Assembly (NCBI GenBank): GCA_964476895.1
Contig: CAYZCS010000016.1
Location: 1 to 17,320 of the forward strand
Direction: 5' to 3'
Length of the DNA stretch: 17,320 nucleotides
DNA from: JALYJZ01 sp964476895
GTDB taxonomy: Bacteria > Patescibacteriota > SICC01
Under the pieces are notes generated by a model. That model saw only the letters and a list, made by a program, of their open reading frames with translations. It made no database searches and was not told the DNA's origin. Both the position numbers and the translations under genes were made by a program. Positions 1 to 6,836 of this stretch are shown in pieces. Positions within the stretch are counted from its first letter, which is position 1; every line of letters begins with the position of its first letter.

Positions 1-66
1 CGGTTTCTTCGACGCGGCTTTCGCCTTCGCCGGAGCCTTCTTCTTGGTGGTAGGAGTCTTAGCCAT
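1..66 (-). CDS. Partial N-terminus of a Lys/Ala-rich protein, probably the primary sigma factor
   Basis: Only the first 22 codons are inside the window; the gene continues past the left edge. The visible residues begin MAKTPTTKKKAPAKAKAA, a basic Lys/Ala/Pro-rich stretch without fold. The ATG overlaps the end of dnaG by 8 nt (ATGGCTAA holds both the start and the dnaG stop), so the two are probably translationally coupled. In many bacteria dnaG is followed by rpoD/sigA, and primary sigma factors in several phyla carry such a Lys/Ala-rich N-terminal extension. The sigma assignment therefore comes from gene order and composition only, as no sigma domain is visible here. A histone-H1-like or other basic-tailed protein is possible. 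Confidence 0.5.
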   Translation of the reverse strand, partial: MAKTPTTKKKAPAKAKAASKKP

Positions 67-1831
67 GAGCGGTGTGCTTACTTAAGGATAGGTATTCTTG
101 CATGAGCCGGTTGCGACGGTCGGTTTCTCCGGAGGCTTCGGCGCGCTTGATCGCGGCCATCAGCCTGGGCTGGAACCGCCGTACCCAGAGTGCCTTGAGC
201 CGCGTATAGAGCCGATCGAATTCCGCGGCGCGGGTGCGCTCGTCCATCGAATCGTATTCGGCAGCTGCCAAGGCACAGACATCAAGAAGCGGCCTGATCC
301 CCTCGGCGGGATCGCTTCCTGACGTTGTTCCCTTAGTATAGCGAACTTTAAGCGCGTCAGCAGCCTCCCGGTAGGGCCCCGAGAAGATCCGGGTATCCAA
401 CGCGGCCAGTTTCTCGCCGATCGCCGGCGTGGTCAAGGCCAGCCCTACCATGCGCTCGGACACGAGATCCTCGGTGGTCTTCTGCGCCGGTGCAGGAAGG
501 GAGTCTTCCTCTGAACCATCGCTTTTTTCCGGTCGGCGTACGGATGGGGCGCCCGTGCCGTGACCGCCGGCCTTCCCGAGCTGCTCCTTGATCGACGCCG
601 GTTCCACGCCGAGCGTCGTCGCGAGCTGCCCGGCGTAGTAGTCCTGGTCCACGCCCGGCCGGTGGCGCAACGCGGGCAGGACGGCGTCGAGGACCTCACG
701 GATCGCATCACGGCCGTACGGCGGCTTGTGACCGGCCAGTACCTGCGCCATCAGGAAATCGATCACCGGCTGCGCTTCCGCGACGGCCCGTTCCCACGCC
801 TTGGGATCCTGTTTGATCAGCTCGTCGGGGTCCTTGGCACCGCCGAGGTCCGCCACGGTGAGCTCGAGGTCGGTCAGGCCGGCCGTGCCGACCAGTTCGA
901 TCGCGCGGAGCATCGCCTTGCGGCCAGCGGCGTCCGCGTCCAGCGCGAACACGAGGGTCTTGGCGTAGCGGGCGATCTGCCGGAGCTGCTCCTCGGTGAG
1001 CGCGGTGCCGGATACCGCGATCGCCTGTTTCGTCCCCGCCTGATGGGACGCCAACACGTCCATCTGCCCCTCGACCAGCACGGCCGTGTCCGTCCTGATA
1101 ATCGCCTCCTTGGCCAGGTCGAGCGCGAAGATCAGCCTGCCCTTGTGGTAGATCGCCGTCTCCGGCGTGTTCACGTACTTCGCCTCCTTGGCGTCGGGGT
1201 CCAGCACCCGGCCGGTGAACCCGCGGATCACGCCCTGGCCGTCGGTGATCGGGATCATCACCCGGCCGCGGAACCGCGCGTAGACCCCGCGGCCCTTGGC
1301 GGCAAGACCGGCGTCCACCAGCTCCTGCTCGGTGAAGTCCTTTTTCTTGAGCGCCGTCACCATGGTGTCGAAGTCGTCCGGCGCGAAACCGACGCGGAAC
1401 TGCTTCAGCGTTTCTTCCGTGAGGCCGCGGCCTTCCAGGTATTCACGGGCCGCTTTGCCGGTGTCGTGTGCCAGCACCGCCTGGAAGTACCGCGCCGCCG
1501 CCTCGTTCGCCTCGAAGAGGCGCTGCTTCTGCTTGTTCGCCTTGGCGTCGAACCCCTTCAGCTCCACGCCGGCACGGTTGGCGAGCATCCGGAGCGCCTC
1601 GGTGAAGTCCGCGCGTTCACGCTTCATCACGAAGTCGAAGAGGTCACCGCCCTCGTCGCAGCCGAAGCAGTGGAAGCTCTGCCGTTCCGGATTCACCATG
1701 AAGCTCGGCGTCTTCTCGTGGTGGAACGGGCAGAGCCCCTTGAAGTTCCGTCCAGCCTTCTTGAGCGGCACGGATTCGCCGATTACCTGGACGATGTCGA
1801 GTCGGGTCTTGATGTCCTCGACGTCACTCAT
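59..1831 (-). CDS. dnaG: DNA primase DnaG
   Basis: Makes the RNA primers for chromosome replication in the cytoplasm with the replicative helicase. The 590 residues show the full bacterial DnaG layout. A CHC2 zinc ribbon lies at residues 30-62 with ligands C34, H37, C55 and C58 (CPFH and CFGC). The catalytic core follows, with a RVMIPITDGQG segment near 190-205. The Toprim metal site shows E254 (EGQMD) and D298/D300 (FALDADAAGRKA). A divergent C-terminal region of about 150 residues would hold the helicase-binding part. Length is normal for the family. The start at 1831 gives the conventional MSDVEDIKTRLDIVQVIG opening. I see no clear Shine-Dalgarno site or promoter between it and the terminator at 1891-1919. 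The gene overlaps the next minus-strand gene by 8 nt. Confidence 0.97.
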   Translation of the reverse strand: MSDVEDIKTRLDIVQVIGESVPLKKAGRNFKGLCPFHHEKTPSFMVNPERQSFHCFGCDEGGDLFDFVMKRERADFTEALRMLANRAGVELKGFDAKANKQKQRLFEANEAAARYFQAVLAHDTGKAAREYLEGRGLTEETLKQFRVGFAPDDFDTMVTALKKKDFTEQELVDAGLAAKGRGVYARFRGRVMIPITDGQGVIRGFTGRVLDPDAKEAKYVNTPETAIYHKGRLIFALDLAKEAIIRTDTAVLVEGQMDVLASHQAGTKQAIAVSGTALTEEQLRQIARYAKTLVFALDADAAGRKAMLRAIELVGTAGLTDLELTVADLGGAKDPDELIKQDPKAWERAVAEAQPVIDFLMAQVLAGHKPPYGRDAIREVLDAVLPALRHRPGVDQDYYAGQLATTLGVEPASIKEQLGKAGGHGTGAPSVRRPEKSDGSEEDSLPAPAQKTTEDLVSERMVGLALTTPAIGEKLAALDTRIFSGPYREAADALKVRYTKGTTSGSDPAEGIRPLLDVCALAAAEYDSMDERTRAAEFDRLYTRLKALWVRRFQPRLMAAIKRAEASGETDRRNRLMQEYLSLSKHTAHG

Positions 1832-1890
1832 CGGATGCGGTTTCGGTTGGCCGTGCGGTGGTCATGGTGGAATCGGTGAAAATGGGGAGA

Positions 1891-1919
1891 AATAAAAATA
1901 CCCGTGCGTTTTGGGTATT
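1891..1919 (-). terminator. Intrinsic terminator of the flavoprotein gene
   Basis: Read on the minus strand, AATACCC pairs with GGGTATT around a 9-nt loop. Six T/A bases (TTTATT) follow directly on the last arm's TT, giving a U-rich tail. It lies 25 nt after the stop of the oxidoreductase at 1945 and before dnaG, so it should separate the two transcripts. Confidence 0.65.
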
Positions 1920-1944
1920 CCTCATAAGTATACGGGACGAGGCC

Positions 1945-2652
1945 TCACATGTGCTCGTCCGCGTACCCGGTGAACTCCTCGGTGCGGACCCGCTGCTGCG
2001 GCACGCCGAGTCCGACCAGGCCCGCGAGGGTACGCCGGACCATCTCCGGCGGACCGGCGACCATCCACCAGGTATCGGGGTGCTGCGTCAACCAGGGCCC
2101 GAGCGGTCCCGGTTCGAAGAGACCGAAATGGGATTCGAGCGTCCGCGTTTCGCCGGCAGTAAGGTCGGCCAATTCATCCAGGTACGGCGCCAGCCCTTGG
2201 TCGCGGTTCCAGCAGAACAGACCGAGCATCCGGTCGGCATACCCGGGATCCCGAAGCATCGAACAGAACGGCGCGATCCCGATGCCGCCGGCGACCATGG
2301 CGACCGGCGCGCCGTCGTCCGGGACGGTGAACGTGCCGAACGGGCCTTGGAGCCGGGCCGGCGTGCCTTTACTGATGTTCCGGAGATACCGCTTCACCAC
2401 GCTATCCGAATCCCGATACGCGACGGTAATCCGTTCCGGCTCGCTCGGCGACGAGACGATCGAGAACTCACGCATGCGGTCGGGGATGTCGAGACAATCG
2501 TGGTCCGGCATGATCACGCTGAGGTACTGGCCGGACCGGAACGGCAACGGTCGCACCGAACAGTCGAACGTGAGTTCGAGCGTGTCCTTCGCTATGTTCC
2601 GGCGGCGAAGCAGGGGCGCTTCGACGTCGATTACCTGGGCGACCTCGACCAT
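1945..2652 (-). CDS. Ferredoxin-NADP reductase-like FAD/NAD(P)H oxidoreductase
   Basis: A flavoprotein of the ferredoxin-reductase superfamily, which moves electrons between NAD(P)H and a one-electron carrier through FAD. The 235 residues contain the FAD motif RxxS with following serines (R61-EF-S64, IVSSP), a GPFGTF turn at 103-108, the pyridine-nucleotide motif GGIGIAP at 122-128, AGPPEM at 199-204, and the usual C-terminal EEFTGY at 225-230. There is no 2Fe-2S domain, so a separate carrier must be the partner. I prefer the ATG at 2652 (MVEVAQVID) over an in-frame ATG at 2691. A TACAAT hexamer sits 6 nt before it, and the extra 13 residues of the longer form look unlike the family. Substrate and pathway cannot be told from sequence. 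Confidence 0.85.
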   Translation of the reverse strand: MVEVAQVIDVEAPLLRRRNIAKDTLELTFDCSVRPLPFRSGQYLSVIMPDHDCLDIPDRMREFSIVSSPSEPERITVAYRDSDSVVKRYLRNISKGTPARLQGPFGTFTVPDDGAPVAMVAGGIGIAPFCSMLRDPGYADRMLGLFCWNRDQGLAPYLDELADLTAGETRTLESHFGLFEPGPLGPWLTQHPDTWWMVAGPPEMVRRTLAGLVGLGVPQQRVRTEEFTGYADEHM

Positions 2653-2658
2653 GCGGTC

Positions 2659-2664
2659 ATTGTA
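2659..2664 (-). promoter_or_regulatory. -10 element TACAAT placed for a leaderless mRNA
   Basis: TACAAT on the minus strand is followed by six bases and then the ATG at 2652. This puts the expected transcription start on or beside the A of the start codon. No good -35 hexamer is found at 16-18 nt and no Shine-Dalgarno site can exist in such a short leader. The same spacing recurs at several other genes in the window. Confidence 0.45.
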
Positions 2665-2769
2665 CCGTGGCGTGGCAAGGTATCCGTCCAATCATCCGAC
2701 ATGAAGGTGGTGGGTCAGGGGAGCAAAGGGCAAAAAGCGCTTTGGGTTCCCCCGACCGATCCACCATGA

Positions 2770-3183
2770 CTACTCCGGGTTGTACAGCGTGATCGCCTTC
2801 TCGGAGCACCGTATGGGCTTCTCTCCCGGATGGAGATCGTTTCCGAAAAGCGGCAGGGTCGGAACGGATGCGCGCCGGGGACCGGCCTGGATGCTCGATG
2901 CACATGGAGTGAGTGACGTCTCTTTGTCTATGTGCCCGGAACGAGTCACGACCTTCACGCTGGTGCAGTCGCGACTGATTACGTTGGTAGTGGCGACGGG
3001 CCGGCCGGTGAAGATCTCCAGCGTGCACGCCATCTTGCGCTTCGCGGGTTGGGCGGGCTGTACGCCATCGAGCAACGGCGCCGCTGCCCGCTGGTCGTTG
3101 ACCGGCTCATCATCGATGATGGGGGTCAGGACGATAATCCAGAGTGCCACGCTGATGGCACCTGCGGCCATGTACTTGAGCAT
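2770..3183 (-). CDS. Small secreted or membrane-anchored cysteine protein, unknown function
   Basis: I do not recognise this 137-residue protein. Residues 1-22 form a hydrophobic segment (ISVALWIIVLTPII) after a single Lys, which reads as an uncleaved anchor or a signal peptide. The rest is polar and basic with four cysteines at 53, 73, 94 and 126, suggesting two disulfides outside the membrane. The start is supported by a strong Shine-Dalgarno site, GAAGGAGG, 7 nt before the ATG. The neighbouring upstream genes on the same strand encode a thioredoxin-like protein and a CcdA-type membrane protein, so a substrate of that thiol system is an attractive guess. It has its own good promoter at 3263-3291, set inside a perfect palindrome. 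Confidence 0.7.
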   Translation of the reverse strand: MLKYMAAGAISVALWIIVLTPIIDDEPVNDQRAAAPLLDGVQPAQPAKRKMACTLEIFTGRPVATTNVISRDCTSVKVVTRSGHIDKETSLTPCASSIQAGPRRASVPTLPLFGNDLHPGEKPIRCSEKAITLYNPE

Positions 3184-3262
3184 ACTGCTTCCTCCTTCGG
3201 GATTGCCGGGGTAGGTTCATGGTGGGTGGTTGGACGGATTGCTAAGGAACGGACAGGGGCGA

Positions 3263-3291
3263 ATACTATCATCAAATAATGCCTTAGTCAA
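3263..3291 (-). promoter_or_regulatory. Sigma-70-type promoter TTGACT-17-TAGTAT
   Basis: On the minus strand TTGACT (3286-3291) and TAGTAT (3263-3268) are separated by exactly 17 bases. It would start an RNA near 3256 with a leader of about 70 nt for the secreted cysteine protein at 2770-3183. The -35 and most of the spacer lie inside the palindrome at 3272-3303, so binding of a dimeric regulator there would block polymerase. Confidence 0.7.
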
Positions 3292-3303
3292 GGCATTATT
3301 TGA
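3272..3303. repeat. Perfect 14-bp inverted repeat, candidate operator
   Basis: TCAAATAATGCCTT and its exact reverse complement flank the 4-base centre AGTC. It is much richer in A/T than its surroundings. It sits 8 nt past the end of the CcdA-like gene and covers the -35 and spacer of the next minus-strand promoter. As RNA it could also form a terminator-like hairpin for the ccdA transcript, but no run of U follows. An operator or a dual role is my reading. Confidence 0.6.
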
Positions 3304-3311
3304 CTAGTGTG

Positions 3312-4052
3312 TCAGAGCCCCAGACCCTGCTCGAAGTCGGCGATCGGATCGTACCAGCCCTGGTCGAGGATGAACGTCTGGAGGTCCCGGTCGAGCCCCA
3401 GCAGCACGCCGATGCCGACGAGCAGGAACAGCGCGCCAACCACCTTCCGGAACGTACCGTGGGGGTCGGCCGCCCAGCCGAGCTTCCGTACCGCACCCTG
3501 GCCGGCATAGGCCACGAGCAGCAGCGCCCCGGCCAGCCCCACCGCGTACGCGACCAGGTACGCGAATCCCTCCGCGAACGAGACGGGCAGGATCGCCGCG
3601 ACGATCAACGCGTAGGTCGGGCTGCAGCTGTTGAAGACCGGTCCGAGCGAGGCGCCGAGAAGCACGTCGCCGCCCACGCCTCCGCGCCGCTTGGCACCGG
3701 CCAGCGCCTGGCCGCTCCGGCCGGACAGGTTCAGCCGTGCGCTCAGCCGTTCCCACCATCCCGGATACAGGAAGTACGCGCCCAGCGCGATGATGATCAT
3801 ACCGGACAACGCCTGCCAGGCTTCCTGCGGCACTCCGAGCAGCCCGGTCGTCGCCCGGAGCAGCAGTGTGAATACGATTACCGAGACCGCCAGGCTGGCG
3901 CTGATCACCAGCGGCCGGCGCCACTCGCGCCCCGGCCGCTCACCGGCGCCACGGACGATCGACCCGCCGACGATCACCGGCAGGAGCGGCAGCACGCAGG
4001 GCGCCGCCACCGTGAGCACACCGGCGAGGAACGAAAGGACGAGTAGGGCCAT
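3312..4052 (-). CDS. ccdA: CcdA/DsbD-type transmembrane thiol-disulfide carrier
   Basis: A polytopic inner-membrane protein of the CcdA/DsbD transmembrane family, which passes reducing power from cytoplasmic thioredoxin across the membrane to extracytoplasmic thiol proteins. The 246 residues contain about six hydrophobic helices. The two expected membrane cysteines are present: C19 in APCVLPLLP near the start of helix 1, and C143 in FNSCSPTYA in the helix that follows a loop rich in Gly/Arg. Length is normal for CcdA; the periplasmic domains of full DsbD are missing. Its ATG lies four bases after the stop of the thioredoxin-like gene, so the pair is an operon and that protein is the obvious partner. 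No cytochrome c genes are seen nearby, so the role may be general thiol reduction or oxidation. Confidence 0.9.
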   Translation of the reverse strand: MALLVLSFLAGVLTVAAPCVLPLLPVIVGGSIVRGAGERPGREWRRPLVISASLAVSVIVFTLLLRATTGLLGVPQEAWQALSGMIIIALGAYFLYPGWWERLSARLNLSGRSGQALAGAKRRGGVGGDVLLGASLGPVFNSCSPTYALIVAAILPVSFAEGFAYLVAYAVGLAGALLLVAYAGQGAVRKLGWAADPHGTFRKVVGALFLLVGIGVLLGLDRDLQTFILDQGWYDPIADFEQGLGL

Positions 4053-4056
4053 CGCC

Positions 4057-4539
4057 TCAGTCCAGGAAGTTGCGCTTGACCGCTTCGAACGTCGGTTCGT
4101 CGTAGGCTACGTACACGTCGCCCTGCGGATTGCCGCTGCCGTCCACTTTCACGAAGCTGGTCTGGATCTTGACCCCGTACTTCCGGCGCAGGTCCTGATG
4201 CGAGTCGTAGTCGACCTTGATGATCGTGTAGCCATCGGGCACGCCTTCCGCACGGATGCCTTTCTCGATCGAGCGGCACTGCGGACACCAGGAAGCATGG
4301 AAGAAGAGGACGCGCTGCCCGGTGGTCTCTCCCAGGATTCCCTCGCGGTACTCCACGTACGTGCCGGCGACCTGCGATGCCGGAGCCTGCCCGCCCGCGG
4401 CGGCGGTCGGCGTTACGCTCGGCTCGACTGACGGTGTCGGACCGGCCGCTTCGTCCGAATCGCCGCGGGTCGCCACGAAAATCCCGGACCCCACCACGAG
4501 GATGGAGAACAGACCGATGATGATTGCCTTGGTGCTCAT
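4057..4539 (-). CDS. Membrane-anchored thioredoxin-like protein (WCPQC)
   Basis: An extracytoplasmic thiol-disulfide protein of 160 residues. Residues 4-23 form one N-terminal membrane anchor. Residues 28-58 are a Pro/Thr/Ala-rich linker. A thioredoxin domain follows from about residue 60 with active site WCPQC (C85, C88) after VLFFHAS, as expected at the end of a beta strand. The cis-proline that usually faces the active site is not there: the matching place reads IQTSFVKVD, with Thr where Pro is expected. First gene of an operon with the CcdA-like protein four bases downstream, which probably recycles it. A TATAGT hexamer (4560-4565) 20 nt upstream is a possible -10 with only a weak -35. 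Confidence 0.88.
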   Translation of the reverse strand: MSTKAIIIGLFSILVVGSGIFVATRGDSDEAAGPTPSVEPSVTPTAAAGGQAPASQVAGTYVEYREGILGETTGQRVLFFHASWCPQCRSIEKGIRAEGVPDGYTIIKVDYDSHQDLRRKYGVKIQTSFVKVDGSGNPQGDVYVAYDEPTFEAVKRNFLD

Positions 4540-4559
4540 GCGTTTGCGGCTGCAGGCTG

Positions 4560-4609
4560 ACTATATCACTGCCCGCCAACGTTACGAAGCCTCGGCTGGC
4601 TGCTACAAT
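4560..4609. promoter_or_regulatory. Divergent promoter region between the redox operon and the MazG-like gene
   Basis: On the minus strand TATAGT (4560-4565) is a candidate -10 for the thioredoxin/CcdA operon. On the plus strand TACAAT (4604-4609) is a candidate -10 for the MazG-like gene, 17 nt before its ATG. Both have poor -35 hexamers (TTCGTA at 17 nt; TTACGA at 16 nt). The 87-nt gap holds nothing else I can identify. Confidence 0.4.
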
Positions 4610-4626
4610 AACCCGTTACATCGACC

Positions 4627-5667
4627 ATGAGGATACGCAGCGAAATCACGTTGGGCAGCATGGATTGGGCCGGGCGACCGGACCGGCCGGCTGACGATGC
4701 GGAGATCGCGGCGGAGGATTGCCCGGCGCCCGAACTCAACCGCGACCTGTACAACCCGGAGAATGCCGAGCAGCTCGCCCTGATCCGGCAACACTGCATG
4801 GAACATCCGCAGGGCATCCTGCTGGACGTCTACCAGGCCGTCACCGAACTCGAGCTGAAGCATCCGTCGGGAAGCCCGGAGGCCCAACGACGGCACCTCA
4901 AGGGCCTTCGGGGGGAAGTGAAGGAATTGTCGGACGAACTGCTGGAAGCCCTGATGAAGCACCCGTACCACGCCATGGGAGAGGAGACGGAAGGTCCGGC
5001 CGATGCCTGGATCATGACCGTCCTTGACTACAACCGTCTGCGGTTCAACGACTTGGATGGTGAGCGAAAGAAACGCATCCTTGGCGAACTGGGCGACGTG
5101 CTGTGGTATACCTCGCGCGTTGCCGCCGAGGCAGGCAGCAGCTTATCGCGTTCGTTCGTGACGTTCCTGCGCGACGTGGAGGCCGGTAAGGTCAGGCAGA
5201 GCTACGATCAGGGATTCGGTGGGGCGATCGAAGAACGGGCCGGAGAAATCCTCGACGTCCGGCTGGTGCAGGACATCGCGTTAAGCCAGAAGAAGGCGTT
5301 CACCGTCCCGACGAACGAGGGAACGCCGGTCGAGACGCTGGCCACCATCGACAACATGCCGCACCGACTGCTGGAGCGGATCTACGGCGACGAGCTGTAC
5401 GCACGGTCGGGCGGTGACGTCTGGGATGCCGAGCGGCCGTACGAACACCTGCCCCATACGGAAGCGACCGTCGGCAAGCTGGTCTGGTTCGTCGCCTACA
5501 CGTCGAGCTCGCTCCTGAACGCGGACTTCGCCACCGTCATGCGAACCAACCTGGAAAAGATCACGAAACGCAGCCAGCGCGGGACGATCTTCAGCAAGGA
5601 AGACCGCGGCGAGGCCGATGAGGCCGAACTGCGGACAGCCCATAATACCCGCATACCGATCGAATAG
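4627..5667 (+). CDS. MazG-like nucleotide pyrophosphohydrolase, apparently two-domain
   Basis: A member of the all-alpha NTP pyrophosphohydrolase (MazG) superfamily, which splits (d)NTPs to monophosphates and pyrophosphate, often as house-cleaning. The metal-binding pattern ExxE...ExxD is clear: E97/E100 in RGEVKEL and E154/D157 in GELGDVLWY. The C-terminal part repeats the family look (VGKLVWFVAYTSSSLL at 282-297, then NLEKITKRSQRGTIF at 308-322, a typical MazG tail) but has Lys284 where the metal-binding Asp should be. The 346 residues are long for a single MazG domain. I read it as a tandem of an active and a degenerate copy, or one domain with a large insertion. The ATG at 4627 has no Shine-Dalgarno site; an in-frame ATG at 4660 is an alternative. 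Substrate unknown. Confidence 0.75.
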   Translation: MRIRSEITLGSMDWAGRPDRPADDAEIAAEDCPAPELNRDLYNPENAEQLALIRQHCMEHPQGILLDVYQAVTELELKHPSGSPEAQRRHLKGLRGEVKELSDELLEALMKHPYHAMGEETEGPADAWIMTVLDYNRLRFNDLDGERKKRILGELGDVLWYTSRVAAEAGSSLSRSFVTFLRDVEAGKVRQSYDQGFGGAIEERAGEILDVRLVQDIALSQKKAFTVPTNEGTPVETLATIDNMPHRLLERIYGDELYARSGGDVWDAERPYEHLPHTEATVGKLVWFVAYTSSSLLNADFATVMRTNLEKITKRSQRGTIFSKEDRGEADEAELRTAHNTRIPIE

Positions 5668-5689
5668 TCCCTCTGCTAGTTGTAGGTGC

Positions 5690-5718
5690 TTGACATTTTA
5701 CCTAAACAAAGGTATAAT
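5690..5718 (+). promoter_or_regulatory. Perfect consensus promoter TTGACA-17-TATAAT
   Basis: TTGACA (5690-5695) and TATAAT (5713-5718) are separated by exactly 17 bases, an ideal sigma-70 promoter and the strongest in the window. The expected start near 5725 leaves a 16-nt leader before the ATG at 5741. An 8-bp inverted repeat, TACCTAAA (5699-5706) and TTTAGGTA (5734-5741), spans the spacer and the start codon and could be an operator. Confidence 0.88.
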
Positions 5719-5740
5719 TCTTCAATTAATCCTTTTAGGT

Positions 5741-6559
5741 ATGAGAACTCCTGACAGCCAGGACCCCGATACGCCCCTCCCCGAAACCGAGCGAACTGAG
5801 CCATCGGCCATTGATCGGTGGGAAGAGCAATCATGGCGATCCGCCCGAGGGGCGGAGTATACGGCAATTGATTCCGGTCCCGGACATGACTTGGCCCGGA
5901 GCCTCGGTAACCACTACCGTGACTTGGCGCACCGATTCGGTGCTGTCGCGCGCGAGGGTGCCCCGGAAGACCGTGATAGCGCCCAGACTAGTTACGAAGA
6001 AGTATCGGAAGTCTCTCGAAGGTATCTTGCCGCTGCGGAAGCGGACGAGATACCGGATGATCTGCAGGAAGAAATGGAGCAGTACTGTACGGACCTTAAC
6101 GAGGTACTCGATGGACTGGAGGAAGGAAGGTCCGAACACTGGGATCGACCGGACAATCCGCGTCGCGAAGAAATGCGAAAATCACTCATGGAGCTGGTTG
6201 GGATGCGCGACGTAAAGCGGAACACCGCTCCCGAAAGCCGATCCTCCGAAATACCTGAAGATGAGAAGTGGACTCGCATGGCGGTAACACATTCAGCGGA
6301 TAGGATTAAGCATGACTTAATGCTTCGAATACCGCTCGATAGACTTGATTTACAGGCTGGCGACCCTCGCTGGAAAACGCTCGCCGACGGTCTTGGCGAG
6401 ATTCAGCGAGATCTTCGGAAGGACAGTCGGTTGCCCGACGAGCGAAACCCCCAGTATGCCAAGCGTCTCAAGGAACTCCTGGGCAGTATGGCACCGGATC
6501 AAGATTCCCGGGATGCCATCGACAAGGAACTTGGGAGCGGTTCCAGGGGCCACAGATAG
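5741..6559 (+). CDS. Hypothetical hydrophilic protein, 272 residues
   Basis: I do not recognise this protein. From the ATG at 5741 it is strongly charged, rich in Glu, Asp, Arg and Ser, with no membrane segment, no signal peptide and a single cysteine. Residues 1-40 look disordered (PDSQDPDTPLPETERTEPS). Later stretches such as DDLQEEMEQYCTDLNEVLDGLEEG and the C-terminal DSRDAIDKELGSG are probably helical. The upstream extension of the frame runs through the promoter and is not coding, so 5741 is the sensible start; AGG lies 1 nt upstream, too close for a good Shine-Dalgarno site. Base composition is less GC-rich than the housekeeping genes, which could mean more recent arrival. A perfect promoter precedes it and a terminator follows it, so it is a single-gene unit. 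Confidence 0.6.
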   Translation: MRTPDSQDPDTPLPETERTEPSAIDRWEEQSWRSARGAEYTAIDSGPGHDLARSLGNHYRDLAHRFGAVAREGAPEDRDSAQTSYEEVSEVSRRYLAAAEADEIPDDLQEEMEQYCTDLNEVLDGLEEGRSEHWDRPDNPRREEMRKSLMELVGMRDVKRNTAPESRSSEIPEDEKWTRMAVTHSADRIKHDLMLRIPLDRLDLQAGDPRWKTLADGLGEIQRDLRKDSRLPDERNPQYAKRLKELLGSMAPDQDSRDAIDKELGSGSRGHR

Positions 6560-6569
6560 CTCAATCCGC

Positions 6570-6600
6570 CTCGGGGATACGGATCCGCCCGAGCGTTTTT
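6570..6600 (+). terminator. Intrinsic terminator after the 272-residue orphan
   Basis: CTCGGG (6570-6575) pairs with CCCGAG (6588-6593), with a further GGAT/ATCC pairing inside, and is followed by five T (6596-6600). It lies 10 nt after the stop codon and ahead of the oppositely oriented tRNA-Ser. Confidence 0.7.
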
Positions 6601-6606
6601 ATCTTG

Positions 6607-6693
6607 CGGAGAGGGAGGGATTCGAACCCCCGAGACCCTTGCGGGCCTGCCGGTTTTCAAGACCGGTGCCTTCAACCACTCGGCCACCTCTCC
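6607..6693 (-). tRNA. tRNA-Ser(UGA)
   Basis: Minus-strand tRNA with a 7-bp acceptor stem GGAGAGG/CCTCTCC, discriminator G, and a CCGGT/ACCGG anticodon stem around CTTGAAA (anticodon TGA). The T arm contains GGTTCGAATCC. A long variable arm, typical of serine tRNAs, makes it 87 nt. CCA is not encoded (GCAAG follows the stem). It reads UCA and, by wobble, other UCN codons. Confidence 0.95.
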
Positions 6694-6754
6694 GTTCCTG
6701 ACTGGTAACGTCCCCGTCCAGCTTAGCAGCCGCACCGCTCCAGCCGTCCAGAGC

Positions 6755-6783
6755 TTGACAGACGGGTTATTTTGTGCTTTAAT
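6755..6783 (+). promoter_or_regulatory. Promoter TTGACA-17-TTTAAT
   Basis: TTGACA (6755-6760), a 17-base spacer and TTTAAT (6778-6783) lie ahead of the membrane protein at 6837. The predicted RNA starts near 6790 and its 47-nt leader holds a TTTCGC/GCGAAA hairpin. A second possible -10, TATAGT, lies 12 nt before the ATG. Confidence 0.75.
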
Positions 6784-6836
6784 AGAGCGATTATCAACTT
6801 TCGCGTCCGGCGAAACGGTATAGTCAGGACAGCAAC

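Noticed and set aside
560..1879. 439-codon plus-strand frame opposite dnaG
   Set aside because: Codon-shadow of DnaG in GC-rich DNA; the product is Arg/Leu/His-rich without domains, while the minus frame is unmistakable DnaG.
2705..2757. Terminator after the secreted cysteine protein
   Set aside because: Imperfect GGGGA/TCCCC and AAAG/CTTT pairing with internal mismatches and no U run on the minus strand; too weak to list.
1858..2769. 303-codon plus-strand frame opposite the flavoprotein
   Set aside because: Antisense shadow; no family motif, and it would cross a terminator and the opposing promoter.
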